Source: UKL13-3 sp964392775 (GTDB lineage: Bacteria; Bacteroidota; Bacteroidia; UKL13-3). Taken from it: a DNA stretch of 64,000 nucleotides. Below the pieces are notes generated by a model, which saw nothing but the letters and a program-made list of their open reading frames with translations, ran no database searches and was not told where the DNA came from. Each line of letters begins with the position of its first letter. Position 1 is the first letter of the stretch. A program made the translations under genes and the position numbers. Location: contig CAYMRD010000004.1 of assembly GCA_964392775.1 (NCBI GenBank), forward strand, positions 89,615-153,614, given 5' to 3'. Below, piece by piece: positions 34,152-43,449 of the stretch.

Positions 34152-36392
34152 GTGAAGATTCTTTCCGGCATTTTTAAAAATCCTCTTGCAACTGTTGCCC
34201 TGTTTTGTATGCTGCCGGCAATGGCAGCAGGGCAACAGCTTGCAAGGGTTTATACGCCCAAAGGAGAGGCGGTAGAAGATGCCATTATCGTTTACCACCC
34301 GGTAGGACTTAAATCGTTTCAAAAGGTAGCCATTACCAACTCGGCAGGAAAAGCCGTGATTGAAGCTGATGCAGACGTTGTTCTGGTGATAAGTAAAATG
34401 GGTTATACAACCTTGCGGGATACTTTGTCAAAAGGCCGGTCCCAAAGTTATACGCTTGTTCAAAACAATGTAAACCTCAAGGATGTTGTGGTTACCGGAC
34501 AGTTTGAAACCAATACATCCGAAAAAGCAGTTCAGCAAATCAGAGTTATTGACCGTAAACGGATTGAACAACAGGGTGCAGTGAGTTTACGCGATGTGTT
34601 AACCAATGAGCTTAATATCAGGGTTACACAAGATGCTGCCCTAGGAAGCCAAATGACTATGATGGGGTTGGGTGGGCAAAATGTAAAAATATTGATTGAT
34701 GGTGTGCCCGTGATTGGCAGGATGGATGGTAATATTGACCTTAGCCAGATTAATCTCAGCAATATTGAACGTATCGAAATTATTCAGGGGCCTATGAGCG
34801 TGATTTACGGTACGGATGCACTTGGAGGCGTTATTAACTTAATCAGTAAAAAGCCCACTTCAAAGCAATACACTGTTTCGGTAAACTCATATTTTGAAAC
34901 GGTTGGAACGTACAATTTTGATGCTAATGCAGGGTTCAAATACAAAGGTTTGGGGGTTACCGCTTCGGGGGGGCGAAACTATTTTGATGGTTTTTCAACA
35001 GTTACCGGAGATAGTATAAGGGCACAACAATGGAAACCCCGGGAGCAAATTTTTGGTGACATTCAACTTTCATTCAAACACAAGAAACAATCACATCGTT
35101 TCACAACACAAGCCTTTAACGAAACAATTATAGCTAAGGGAAACCCTGATATTACGCCATACTCAGTTACTGCCTTCGATAACTATGTTGTCACCAATCG
35201 GATGAATTACTCATTGTACTCCGATTTTTATTTTAACAACAAAGCATCGTTAAACCTCATCAATTCATATTCAACCTTTGTGCGGTCAAGCGATTCATAC
35301 ATCAAAAATCTGGTAACAGGATCGCAGCAGCCAACACCTAACAGCGAAGATCACGATACAACTACGTTTGATTTGCTGCTGATGCGTGCTACTTATACAA
35401 CACACAATACAACTATTTTTAACTCGCAGATGGGTTACGATATCAATCGCGAGTCGGTAACAGGTGAACGAATTAAAGATTCTGAGCAGAGCATTGGCGA
35501 TTACGCGGTGTTTTATATTGCTGAGATAAAGCCTATAAGTAAGCTGACCTTAAATCAGGGGGTACGATTTATTTACAATACAAGTTACGGAGCTCCTGTT
35601 ATTCCAAGTTTTAACGTGAAGTATGATGTTACCCAAAACCTTGCTATGCGAGGTTCGTATGCACAAGGTTTCAGAGCGCCTTCGTTAAAGGAGCTGCACT
35701 TAAACTTTGTGGATAGGAATCATAATATACAAGGGAATCCGGATTTGAAAGCCGAAACCTCGCATAATTTTTTGTTGTCGGCAACTCATACTAAGACTAT
35801 GCAGAAAGTGTATGTAAAAACAGAAGTATCCGGTTTTTATAATCATATCAGCGATATGATCCGTTTGGTATTAAAGGATCCTGCAATAAATGAATACAAA
35901 AATGTAAATATAGCGGAGTTCAGAACGCATGGCATGAATCTGTCGTCAACAATCAAGTATAAAAACATTTCAGGCTCACTGGGATATAGCTTAACCGGAA
36001 GTTATGGCCAATTAAACGATTCGGTATATTATCCCAACTATGCCTATGCCAATGAGTTTAAAGCGAATGCCACTTACAGTATCCCTAAAACAAAAACAGA
36101 TTTTAATATTTTTTGCAAATACAATGGCGTTATGCCCGGTTTTGCATTAGATGCCAACAACAACTTGTATCAAACATTTATGGGTGCTTTTACAATGTTG
36201 GATGCCAGTATTACCCAGAAATTTTTTAAGGGCATTTTTTCACTTACCGTTGGTGCTAAAAATCTGACTAACGTAACGTCCATTGCATATAACACAGGGG
36301 CTTCTGCTCACTCATCGGGTAGCGGGAATTTACCAACAGCAATGGGCCGGTATTATTTCACCTCAATTCGAATCAACATTGCCAAACAATAA
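34152..36392 (+). CDS. TonB-dependent outer-membrane receptor (HmuR-like)
   Basis: 746 residues, starting at GTG 34152 with signal MKILSGIFKNPLATVALFCM. After the signal, residues about 28-105 are a small carboxypeptidase-regulatory-like domain (LARVYTPKGEAVEDAIIVYH). The plug domain follows (VVTGQFETNTSEKAVQQIRV, RDVLTNELNIRV, VKILIDGVPVIGR, IERIEIIQGPMSVIYGTDAL with GGVINLI), then a beta-barrel with RGSYAQGFRAPSLKELHLNF and an aromatic end. It takes up haem or a similar ligand across the outer membrane with TonB energy. The ligand is inferred from its neighbours. The 3' end overlaps the second HmuY gene by 14 bp. Confidence 0.92.
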   Translation: MKILSGIFKNPLATVALFCMLPAMAAGQQLARVYTPKGEAVEDAIIVYHPVGLKSFQKVAITNSAGKAVIEADADVVLVISKMGYTTLRDTLSKGRSQSYTLVQNNVNLKDVVVTGQFETNTSEKAVQQIRVIDRKRIEQQGAVSLRDVLTNELNIRVTQDAALGSQMTMMGLGGQNVKILIDGVPVIGRMDGNIDLSQINLSNIERIEIIQGPMSVIYGTDALGGVINLISKKPTSKQYTVSVNSYFETVGTYNFDANAGFKYKGLGVTASGGRNYFDGFSTVTGDSIRAQQWKPREQIFGDIQLSFKHKKQSHRFTTQAFNETIIAKGNPDITPYSVTAFDNYVVTNRMNYSLYSDFYFNNKASLNLINSYSTFVRSSDSYIKNLVTGSQQPTPNSEDHDTTTFDLLLMRATYTTHNTTIFNSQMGYDINRESVTGERIKDSEQSIGDYAVFYIAEIKPISKLTLNQGVRFIYNTSYGAPVIPSFNVKYDVTQNLAMRGSYAQGFRAPSLKELHLNFVDRNHNIQGNPDLKAETSHNFLLSATHTKTMQKVYVKTEVSGFYNHISDMIRLVLKDPAINEYKNVNIAEFRTHGMNLSSTIKYKNISGSLGYSLTGSYGQLNDSVYYPNYAYANEFKANATYSIPKTKTDFNIFCKYNGVMPGFALDANNNLYQTFMGAFTMLDASITQKFFKGIFSLTVGAKNLTNVTSIAYNTGASAHSSGSGNLPTAMGRYYFTSIRINIAKQ

Positions 36393-37368
36393 ACACATAT
36401 TGCTTTTGTTTTCTGTAAGCTTAATTTTTTGCGCATGCGAAAAAGAAGAAAAGTTATGGGAGCTTCCGCCTGCCGGAGATGAATCCGTGGCTAGTGTGAA
36501 TATGGGTGTTGATTACGATAATGCCGTATTTTTTAACCTAAAAACAGGGAACTCCCAAACACGCGATGTGTATTGCTGGCATTTAGGTTTTGCATCCGGA
36601 TCCACCGAAAATCATATTGTGCTGAATGGTGGAAATGAGGTACAGCTTTATGCAACAAACGATACTGTTTTTTCGAAAATATATACCACAGATAAAAATA
36701 CGGTTTGGCAGTGGGACAACCCTAATGGAGATGCGGATTCTACGGCATTTACAGGCTGGTTAGACAATACAACCCTTGTTTCAAACAATAAGGTGTATCT
36801 TCTTGACTTAGGTGTACGAGCAACGTCAAGATACAGGAAAATAAAAATACTTTCCGTATCGGCTGCTGATTTTAAAGTCAGGTACGCAAACCTGGATGGT
36901 TCAAACGAGCGTTTTATAACCATTCCAAAAACAACTACAAGTAACTATACATATTTGAATCTGGAAAGCAATCTGACAGTTGCGTATGAACCAACCGGCT
37001 TCATCTGGGATATTGTGTTTACCAAGTACAGGCATGTTTATTATGATATGCAACCAATTACACCTTATTATGTAACAGGAGCGCTAATCAACACTAAAAA
37101 TATTCAGATAGCAGAGTTGGATAATATTGCTTTTGAGACAATAGATTACGCAAAAGCCAGTCAGATTTTGTTAACATCAAAGATGGACGAAATTGGCTAC
37201 GACTGGAAGTTTTATGACCTGAATGGTGCCGGTAAATATGTTGTGGATGGAAAAAAAATATACATCATAAGAGAGAAAGACGGGTTTTTATATAAGCTTA
37301 AGTTTATTAGTTTTTATGATAATACAGGGGCCAAGGGGGTTCCGGAGTTTGTGTACAAACGACTGTAG
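36379..37368 (+). CDS. Second HmuY-like protein, lipoprotein form
   Basis: 329 residues if TTG at 36379 is used, giving MPNNKHILLLFSVSLIFCAC with a lipobox before the second Cys; no ATG fits closer. The body is a paralogue of the first HmuY in this operon: DNAVFFNLKTGNSQTRDVYC followed by WHLGF, FIWDIVFTKY, and IGYDWKFYDLNG near the end with YKLKFISFYD. The sorting domain is missing, so this copy should stay anchored to a membrane. It overlaps the receptor gene by 14 bp, a sign of translational coupling. Confidence 0.85.
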   Translation: MPNNKHILLLFSVSLIFCACEKEEKLWELPPAGDESVASVNMGVDYDNAVFFNLKTGNSQTRDVYCWHLGFASGSTENHIVLNGGNEVQLYATNDTVFSKIYTTDKNTVWQWDNPNGDADSTAFTGWLDNTTLVSNNKVYLLDLGVRATSRYRKIKILSVSAADFKVRYANLDGSNERFITIPKTTTSNYTYLNLESNLTVAYEPTGFIWDIVFTKYRHVYYDMQPITPYYVTGALINTKNIQIAELDNIAFETIDYAKASQILLTSKMDEIGYDWKFYDLNGAGKYVVDGKKIYIIREKDGFLYKLKFISFYDNTGAKGVPEFVYKRL

Positions 37369-37435
37369 TTTAGTATTTTGCAGGTTGTAATTCATTCATA
37401 GTTATAAAGAACCAAGTTTTCATTACAGATTAACA

Positions 37436-37753
37436 ATGTGCAAACCCATTACTCTGCACCATACTAAACATGGTTATGTTTCCTGGTGCAAACAATGCAA
37501 TCATATCAATATAGCCTATGGAACGATTGTATTTGCACTGACACCCGAACAGTTTGTAAGCTTTGTTTCCCTTGTTAATGCCGATGTGGTGCAGTATCAG
37601 GGCCGGATGTGCTGCCGGGAAAAATCACTGATGTACAATACCGACAGCAGCAATGTGAATATTGTATTGTCGTACAGTGAATTGCTGGTATTGTCTGATT
37701 TGCTGATCAATGCGTCCCTGCTTTATGAAGCGCAACAAATTTTGAATACCTGA
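37436..37753 (+). CDS. Small Cys-containing protein (DUF6686-like), haem-locus associated
   Basis: 105 residues. GYVSWCKQCNHINIAYGTIV has a CxxC pair (Cys18, Cys21), and two further Cys are adjacent near residue 59 (RMCCREK). There is no signal peptide, so it is likely cytoplasmic. The pattern recalls small Bacteroidota proteins catalogued as DUF6686, which I know to occur near haem and iron uptake genes. The cysteines could bind metal or act as a redox switch, an inference. It is 67 bp after the lipoprotein HmuY and is probably the last gene of that operon. Confidence 0.65.
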   Translation: MCKPITLHHTKHGYVSWCKQCNHINIAYGTIVFALTPEQFVSFVSLVNADVVQYQGRMCCREKSLMYNTDSSNVNIVLSYSELLVLSDLLINASLLYEAQQILNT

Positions 37754-37910
37754 TGGTGTTTGTGAACAGGGACTTTGGCACAGGTCTAAGGATTTTTTTT
37801 CATTTATCCAATTGCTAAAAACAAAACACAAAAATTACAATTGAGATTGGTTCGTGTTGTATAATTGAACAAAATTGCGGCTGTTTTAAACAACCTTATT
37901 GATAGCTAAA

Positions 37911-38951
37911 ATGAAAAAAACGATCTGCAGTATTTTGTTTCTGGGCGCATTAACCGCGAACTCACAGTCAACGGAGTCCCATTTTAAAAACCTTACCCAG
38001 CTTACGTTTGGTGGCGATAATGCCGAAGCTTACTGGAGCTATGATAACCAAAAGCTTACGTTTCAAAGCAATAACAAAGCATGGGGCTTAAAATGCGATC
38101 AGATCTTTGATATGGATATTTCGAAGGCTGCAAAAGACAGCACGTACCGTCCGCAGCAAATAAGCACCGGAATGGGACGAACCACTTGTAGCTATTACCT
38201 TAAGGATAATAAACATATTTTGTACGCCTCTACTCATTTAGGCAATAAAGAGTGTCCGCCTGATCCTCCTCATACCGGCAAGTATTTGTGGGCCATTTAT
38301 GCCGACTTCGATATTTTTATTTCTGACCTCAATGGAACCATCACCAAACAACTTACCGATGCTCCCGGATACGATGCAGAAGCAACGGTTTCTCCTGATG
38401 GGAAAAAAGTAGTGTTTACCTCTATGCGCAGCGGTGATCTGGAATTGTGGACTATGGATATTGATGGCAGCAATCAAAAACAAATTACGTTTGGACTTGG
38501 TTATGATGGAGGCGCATTTTTTTCACCGGATGGAAAAAAGCTGGTGTTCAGAGCATCGCGCCCGCAAACGCCTGAAGAAATTAAGGAGTACAAAGATCTG
38601 CTGGCTCAGGGATTAGTGGCTCCAACCAATATGGAAATCTATACATGCAATATTGATGGGAGCAATCTTACTCAGGTAACCAAACTGGGAAAAGCCAACT
38701 GGGCTCCTTTTTACCACCCTAAAGGCAAAAAGATTGTTTTCTCAAGCAATCATCATTCGGAGAAAGGATATGATTTCCAGCTTTACATAATCAATGAAGA
38801 TGGAACAGGACTTGAACGTATCACCAATGAAAGCATATTCAACGCGTTTCCGATGTTTTCACCGGATGGCAAAAAGATTGTTTTTTCATCCAACCGAAAC
38901 AATCATGGAACCCGTGATACCAATTTGTTCATAGCTGATTGGGTGGATTAA
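37911..38951 (+). CDS. Exported TolB-like beta-propeller protein (PD40 repeats)
   Basis: 346 residues from ATG 37911: MKKTICSILFLGALTANSQS is a signal peptide. The body is made of WD40-like PD40 repeats: LTFGGDNAEAYWSYDNQKLT, then ATVSPDGKKVVFTSMRSGDL, GAFFSPDGKKLVFRAS, PFYHPKGKKIVFSSN, and AFPMFSPDGKKIVFSSNRNN, one propeller blade each. Such propellers bind peptides or other proteins in the periplasm. No catalytic motif was found. It is 158 bp after the haem-locus genes and just before the M28 peptidase; a shared transcript with the peptidase is possible. Confidence 0.88.
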   Translation: MKKTICSILFLGALTANSQSTESHFKNLTQLTFGGDNAEAYWSYDNQKLTFQSNNKAWGLKCDQIFDMDISKAAKDSTYRPQQISTGMGRTTCSYYLKDNKHILYASTHLGNKECPPDPPHTGKYLWAIYADFDIFISDLNGTITKQLTDAPGYDAEATVSPDGKKVVFTSMRSGDLELWTMDIDGSNQKQITFGLGYDGGAFFSPDGKKLVFRASRPQTPEEIKEYKDLLAQGLVAPTNMEIYTCNIDGSNLTQVTKLGKANWAPFYHPKGKKIVFSSNHHSEKGYDFQLYIINEDGTGLERITNESIFNAFPMFSPDGKKIVFSSNRNNHGTRDTNLFIADWVD

Positions 38952-38954
38952 TAT

Positions 38955-39045
38955 GGTAAATGGCTTTATGGTTTTGTGGCTTGGTGTAATCAATGCGTCA
39001 TAACATAAAACCATAGAGCCTTCAAACCATAAAACCAACAACTGA
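38955..39045. repeat. Imperfect inverted repeat of TTTATGGTTTTGTGG / ACCATAAAACCA
   Basis: GGCTTTATGGTTTTGTGG near 38960 is mirrored by CAAACCATAAAACCAACAAC near 39023. It may act as a weak terminator after the propeller gene. Confidence 0.4.
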
Positions 39046-39077
39046 TTTAACCAAACATTACAAATACAATAATTAAG

Positions 39078-40298
39078 ATGAGAATTTACTTTACAGCAAT
39101 ACTATTCTTCGCCACTACATTATGCTTCGCACAAACATTCAGTGCAGCCGAAATTCAGACACATATTGAATACCTTGCTTCAGATAAGCTGGCAGGACGT
39201 GAACCCGGTACTAAAGGTGAGAAGTTGGCATATACCTACATTCAAAAGGAGTTTAAGGCAAACGGATTGAAGCCAAGTGGTAACAAAGGATACCTGCAAT
39301 CTTTTACCTACAAAACCAAAACATCGGTACACGATACGATTGGTGAGGGCAAGCAAAAAAGCGGAACCAATGTGATTGGCTTGCTGGATAACGGTTCGGC
39401 CTATACCATTGTGATTGGAGCGCATTACGATCATTTGGGTGAACACGAACATGGTTCGTCACGCGATAAAGACAAAAAAGGCATCCACAACGGAGCTGAT
39501 GACAATGCAAGCGGTACGGCAGGTGTGCTGGCATTGGCCAAATATTTCGCGAATAATGGCGTAACCGAAAAATACAATATTCTGTTTATGTGTTATTCGG
39601 CCGAAGAAGATGGGTTGATTGGCTCAAAATACTTTACCAATAACCCGACCTATCCGCTCGAAAAAATAACCTGCATGCTCAATATGGATATGGTAGGTCG
39701 TTTGAACGACAGTACCCGTAAAATAACAGTATTTGGAGTGGGAACAAGTCCGGCTTACACAGCCGTTTTTGCAAATATCAAAACTGATCTGGTATTGGGG
39801 TATGATTCATCCGGCATCGGTCCCTCGGATCAAACTTCGTTTTATTTAAAGAATATTCCGGTACTGCATTTTTTCAGTGGCCAGCATACCGATTACCACA
39901 AACCAAGTGATGATGCAGATAAGATTAATTACAAAGGAGAAGTTGCCATATTGGACATCATCCGTCAGGTGACAGAACAATTAGGTGAATTGCCAACCAT
40001 TCCGTTTACCAAAACCAAACAGCCCGAACAGCAGCGTGTAAGCTTTAAAGTAACATTGGGCATTATGCCCGATTACTCATTTGAAGGAAAAGGAATTAAA
40101 GCTGATGCTGTAACCGAAGGCAAATCTGCTTTCAACGCGGGTATCAAAGCGGGTGATGTGATTGTTCAATTAGGTGATATGCCGCTGAATAATATGCAGG
40201 ATTATATGAAAGCCCTTAGTATGTATAACAAGGGGGATAGCACTCAGGCCCGTATCAAACGTGGCAGCGAAGAAATTGAAGTGAAGGTAACGTTTTAA
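39078..40298 (+). CDS. M28-family aminopeptidase with C-terminal PDZ domain
   Basis: 406 residues with signal peptide MRIYFTAILFFATTLCFAQ. The catalytic core shows the five zinc ligands of M28: His in IGAHYDHLG, Asp in NGADDNASG, Glu in YSAEEDGLIGS, Asp in NMDMVGR, and His in HTDYHKPSD. Residues about 320-400 form a PDZ domain (GIMPDYSFEGKGIKADAVTE, then AGIKAGDVIVQLGD). It removes N-terminal residues from peptides in the periplasm, and the PDZ may guide substrate choice. Adjacent genes include S46 dipeptidyl-peptidases and a metalloprotease, so the region handles external peptide. Confidence 0.92.
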   Translation: MRIYFTAILFFATTLCFAQTFSAAEIQTHIEYLASDKLAGREPGTKGEKLAYTYIQKEFKANGLKPSGNKGYLQSFTYKTKTSVHDTIGEGKQKSGTNVIGLLDNGSAYTIVIGAHYDHLGEHEHGSSRDKDKKGIHNGADDNASGTAGVLALAKYFANNGVTEKYNILFMCYSAEEDGLIGSKYFTNNPTYPLEKITCMLNMDMVGRLNDSTRKITVFGVGTSPAYTAVFANIKTDLVLGYDSSGIGPSDQTSFYLKNIPVLHFFSGQHTDYHKPSDDADKINYKGEVAILDIIRQVTEQLGELPTIPFTKTKQPEQQRVSFKVTLGIMPDYSFEGKGIKADAVTEGKSAFNAGIKAGDVIVQLGDMPLNNMQDYMKALSMYNKGDSTQARIKRGSEEIEVKVTF

Positions 40299-40352
40299 CG
40301 TAACCACAGCGAGCGAAATGTCACTCTGAGTTCACCGAAGGGGACCAAATGC

Positions 40353-40398
40353 AAAAAAAATGTCAGACTGAGTTTATCGAGGTCTGACATTTTTTTTG
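40353..40398. terminator. Bidirectional terminator built from a GTCAGACTGAGT-type repeat
   Basis: AAAAAAAATGTCAGAC and GTCTGACATTTTTTTT pair perfectly around TGAGTTTATCGAG. The stem-loop letters belong to the same family as the 83 bp repeats at 56624-57052. It separates the M28 gene (+) from the DUF4920 gene (-). Confidence 0.88.
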
Positions 40399-40414
40399 CT
40401 CTGGTATTGTTGGA

Positions 40415-40813
40415 TTACTGAATGATAATTCCGTCAGCAACAATGCTGAGTTGAACTTTACCATCAGTTGTATCTCTCACAGCTATGCCATTGGCAATAG
40501 CTGTTTTGTTTTCGATATTGTGTGGCAATACAAAAGCTTTGTCTTTTACCTCCACAAACAAATCTTCTCCGTCATCATTTTTAAGGGTTAACCAGCAGCC
40601 TTCGCCTTTGCAATACTGGCTGATGGTTCCTGTTACTTTTACGGGAATATCATTGCCGGTTAGCAACGCCTCTGTTACCTGAGCAACGGTTACGGTACTG
40701 TCAATGCTAAAAGCAGTTCCGAATGTGCCTGTTTGCGGCATTTTTATACGAGGGTCGTTGTTACAGGCAATAGCCATAACGATTGTGGCTATGATGAATG
40801 TGATTTTTTTCAT
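40415..40813 (-). CDS. DUF4920 lipoprotein
   Basis: 132 residues. MKKITFIIATIVMAIAC is a lipoprotein signal with Cys17 lipidated. The body fits DUF4920: TGTFGTAFSIDSTVTVAQVT, VKVTGTISQYCKGEGCWLTL, and LFVEVKDKAFVLPHNIENK. The CxxxxCW motif is its hallmark and could bind metal. The function is unknown. It lies between the M28 gene, which converges with it, and the DPP7-like gene on the same strand 84 bp upstream, with a long palindrome in the gap. Confidence 0.88.
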   Translation of the reverse strand: MKKITFIIATIVMAIACNNDPRIKMPQTGTFGTAFSIDSTVTVAQVTEALLTGNDIPVKVTGTISQYCKGEGCWLTLKNDDGEDLFVEVKDKAFVLPHNIENKTAIANGIAVRDTTDGKVQLSIVADGIIIQ

Positions 40814-40830
40814 GCGTTATATTTTAAATT

Positions 40831-40880
40831 CTAGTTTATTTATTGCCCCGGGTTTAAACCCGGGGCAATAAATAAACTAG
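40831..40880. repeat. Perfect 50 bp palindrome
   Basis: From CTAGTTTATTTATTGCCCCG to its mirror CGGGGCAATAAATAAACTAG, centred on TTTAAA inside GGGTTTAAACCC. A half copy, GCAATAAACTAGAG, follows at 40883. It is just downstream of the DPP7-like gene and may terminate it, or be a hairpin mobile sequence. Confidence 0.85.
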
Positions 40881-40897
40881 AGGCAATAAACTAGAGA

Positions 40898-43039
40898 TTA
40901 TCTTACAATAGTCATTTCGTTGATGAGATTGCCGGCTTGACCGTATTTGTCAATCAAAAACAATACATAACGAATATCTACACTGATGGTACGTTTGTTT
41001 TTAGGATCGAAGTGAATATTTCCACTCATGGCTTCCCAGTTACCGTCAAATGCCAGTCCGATGATACGGCCTTCACCGTCAATTACCGGGCTGCCGCTGT
41101 TTCCACCGGTGATATCATTATCACTCAGGAACGCAACGGGAAGTTTACCATCTTTCGTAGCATACATACCGTAGTCTTTGTTTTTATGCAATTCGCGCAA
41201 ACGGTCAGGGATGCTGAATTCAGTGTTTCCGGCATACTTATCACTTTTTGTAATTACCTCATCCAAGTTGGTGATTACTGGAAACTTCATATAACTTTTT
41301 ACCGATCCGTAGGTTAGACGCAATGAAGAGTTCGCATCCGGATAAAACTGCTTGCTTGGATTCATCTCCATCAAACCTTTGATATACAAACGTCCCAAAG
41401 CGGCATTTTTTTCATTGAATTCATCCACTTTAGGTTTGAAGTTTTTAGTGTAATGTGAGCGGAACGCTTCAAAGTGTTTGTAAGCGATATCATTCTTTAA
41501 CAGAGCTGTACGAGGGTTTTTCAGGAACCCTTTGGTCATATCGGCATTGGCAAAAATACTGTTATCAAATACATAGTTGGTGTATGCTTTGATTGCCTCT
41601 CGCGGAGTGGCAGCGTATTTTAAAATAACATCATTGAAATACGGAGTTTGCTGGTCTTGAGGAATATTGTTGTAATACAATACCAGTAAGCTGTCGAATA
41701 AGCGTTTGTCGGCCTCAACAATAGCAGCGTCATAAGGAAGGTCGGCAGCGGCCTCCAATAACTGAGCTTTTACGGCTTCGGTTTTAGCGGCATCACCTTT
41801 AGCCATCGTTTCATCCAGATTGGATGCATACATGGCATACTTAATGATGGTTGGCGCATAAATACCTTCACGCAAATATGTTGATTGCAGGCTGTATGGT
41901 TTGTAAGCGGCAAATGCTTTATCTACATCACTCAATAAGTTTTTGTATTCATCGTGTTTGGCAGCCCATGCTCCAAACGCTTTTTCTTCTTTTTGCTTTT
42001 GCTCGAATACTTTGTTGTTTTTTAACTGCTCAGATTCACCTCTGAAATACTTCCAGTAGTTGGAAACCTTGGCATAATCACCGCTCAGTTTCAAACGGAT
42101 ATCCACGTCTTTGTTCATTTCCTCTTTCCAGGCATTCAAACGCACCTCGCGCAACTCAACAATAGAAGGGTTAACCATATCGGTTGCAATCTGAACACCC
42201 TGACTAAACTCATAGCGGTTGGTACGTCCCGGGAATCCCATGATCATCGCATAGTCACCTTCTGCAATACCTTTAAGGTTGATTGGTAAATGGTGCTTGG
42301 CTTTTAACGGAACATTATCTGCTGAGTATTTTGCAGGTTTTCCATCTTTAGCCATGTACACACGGAACATGCTGAAATCACCGGTATGGCGGGGCCACAT
42401 CCAGTTATCGGTTTCACCGCCAAATTTACCAATGTTTTGCGGAGGAGCCCCCACCAGACGCACATCCGTAAAACGCTCGAACAGGAAAACGTAGTAAGCG
42501 TTTCCTTTATACATCTCGCGGCATTGTGCTTCGTAGTGTGTGCCTTGGGTTACACGTTCGGTAATGGTTTTATATAAAGCAGGTATCTTGGCAGCACGGT
42601 CTTTTTCTGATAAACCTTTTACGGCCTCCAGAACTTCGGTTGTGATATCGTCTACTCGAACCACAAAGGTAACCGTTAAACCCGGCACCGGACGTTCTTC
42701 GGCATAACTCTTTGCCCAAAATCCATTGTCCAGAATATTGTCGGTTGGAGTACTCAGGTTTGAGATATAATCGTAACCGCAGTGGTGGTTGGTCAACACC
42801 AATCCGGCAGCCGAAACGATTTCTCCGGTACATCCTCCGCCAAACCATACAATCGCATCTTTTAAGCTCGATTTGTTGAGGTCGTATAATTGTTCAGGAG
42901 TCAGTTTCAGACCTTTTTTGTTCATGGCTCCAACGGTTTGGCTGTTCAGCAACCACGGCATCCACATTCCTTCATCTGCTTTTACTTGCAAGCTGCTGAT
43001 TAAGAATACAGCAACCATCATTCTAAAGACATTCTTCAT
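40898..43039 (-). CDS. S46 dipeptidyl-peptidase, DPP7-like (Gly at the specificity site)
   Basis: 713 residues with signal peptide MKNVFRMMVAVFLISSLQVK. S46 family marks: the catalytic His in VLTNHHCGYD (about residue 86), the Asp in DNWMWPRHTGDF, and Ser648 in GGNSGSP. Eighteen residues after the Ser stands Gly666 (in FDGNW). In P. gingivalis the same position is Gly673 in DPP7 (hydrophobic P1) and Arg673 in DPP11 (Asp/Glu P1), so this enzyme should release N-terminal dipeptides with a hydrophobic second residue. Periplasmic. It is divergent from a DPP11-like paralogue 410 bp away. Confidence 0.93.
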   Translation of the reverse strand: MKNVFRMMVAVFLISSLQVKADEGMWMPWLLNSQTVGAMNKKGLKLTPEQLYDLNKSSLKDAIVWFGGGCTGEIVSAAGLVLTNHHCGYDYISNLSTPTDNILDNGFWAKSYAEERPVPGLTVTFVVRVDDITTEVLEAVKGLSEKDRAAKIPALYKTITERVTQGTHYEAQCREMYKGNAYYVFLFERFTDVRLVGAPPQNIGKFGGETDNWMWPRHTGDFSMFRVYMAKDGKPAKYSADNVPLKAKHHLPINLKGIAEGDYAMIMGFPGRTNRYEFSQGVQIATDMVNPSIVELREVRLNAWKEEMNKDVDIRLKLSGDYAKVSNYWKYFRGESEQLKNNKVFEQKQKEEKAFGAWAAKHDEYKNLLSDVDKAFAAYKPYSLQSTYLREGIYAPTIIKYAMYASNLDETMAKGDAAKTEAVKAQLLEAAADLPYDAAIVEADKRLFDSLLVLYYNNIPQDQQTPYFNDVILKYAATPREAIKAYTNYVFDNSIFANADMTKGFLKNPRTALLKNDIAYKHFEAFRSHYTKNFKPKVDEFNEKNAALGRLYIKGLMEMNPSKQFYPDANSSLRLTYGSVKSYMKFPVITNLDEVITKSDKYAGNTEFSIPDRLRELHKNKDYGMYATKDGKLPVAFLSDNDITGGNSGSPVIDGEGRIIGLAFDGNWEAMSGNIHFDPKNKRTISVDIRYVLFLIDKYGQAGNLINEMTIVR

Positions 43040-43449
43040 AGAAAGTTTTAATAAGTTTTGGTTAAAAAATTGAGCAGCGAATGTATTAAAAATCGGCTTA
43101 ACCGTAAAACTATATGATAAGCGGTACTGTTTGTTGTTTTCTGTTTTTCGGTTAGTGTTGTTTAAGAGGTGTTTAGGAGTGGTTTTGGGCTGTTTGAGGA
43201 GTTGTGTAAGATAGTTTAAGAAGTTGTTTTTAGATTGTTTAGAACGGTTAAGGAGTTGTTTAAGATTGGTTTAGGAGGCGTGAATTTGCAACTGTATTAA
43301 GATGAAAGGGCTTACATTTAGAATAATGCTTAAAAGGACGGAAGAACTGCTGTTGTTGAAGTGGAATTTTCTCTGGACACTAATGATTTTAAAAGAAGAT
43401 TTGCCGTCTCTGCTTCATTGGCTATTTTCGCACCTCTAAATCCTATCAC
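43040..43449. other. Divergent spacer between the two S46 genes, with degenerate GTTTAAGAnnTGTTT repeats
   Basis: From about 43148 to 43285 the phrases GTTTAAGAGGTGTTTAGGAG, GTTTGAGGAGTTGTGTAAG, GTTTAAGAAGTTGTTTTTAG and GTTAAGGAGTTGTTTAAG follow one another, a decayed tandem repeat with a period near 20. A related piece lies at 62937-62970. Promoters for both peptidases must also be here but were not clear. No gene is seen. Confidence 0.6.
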
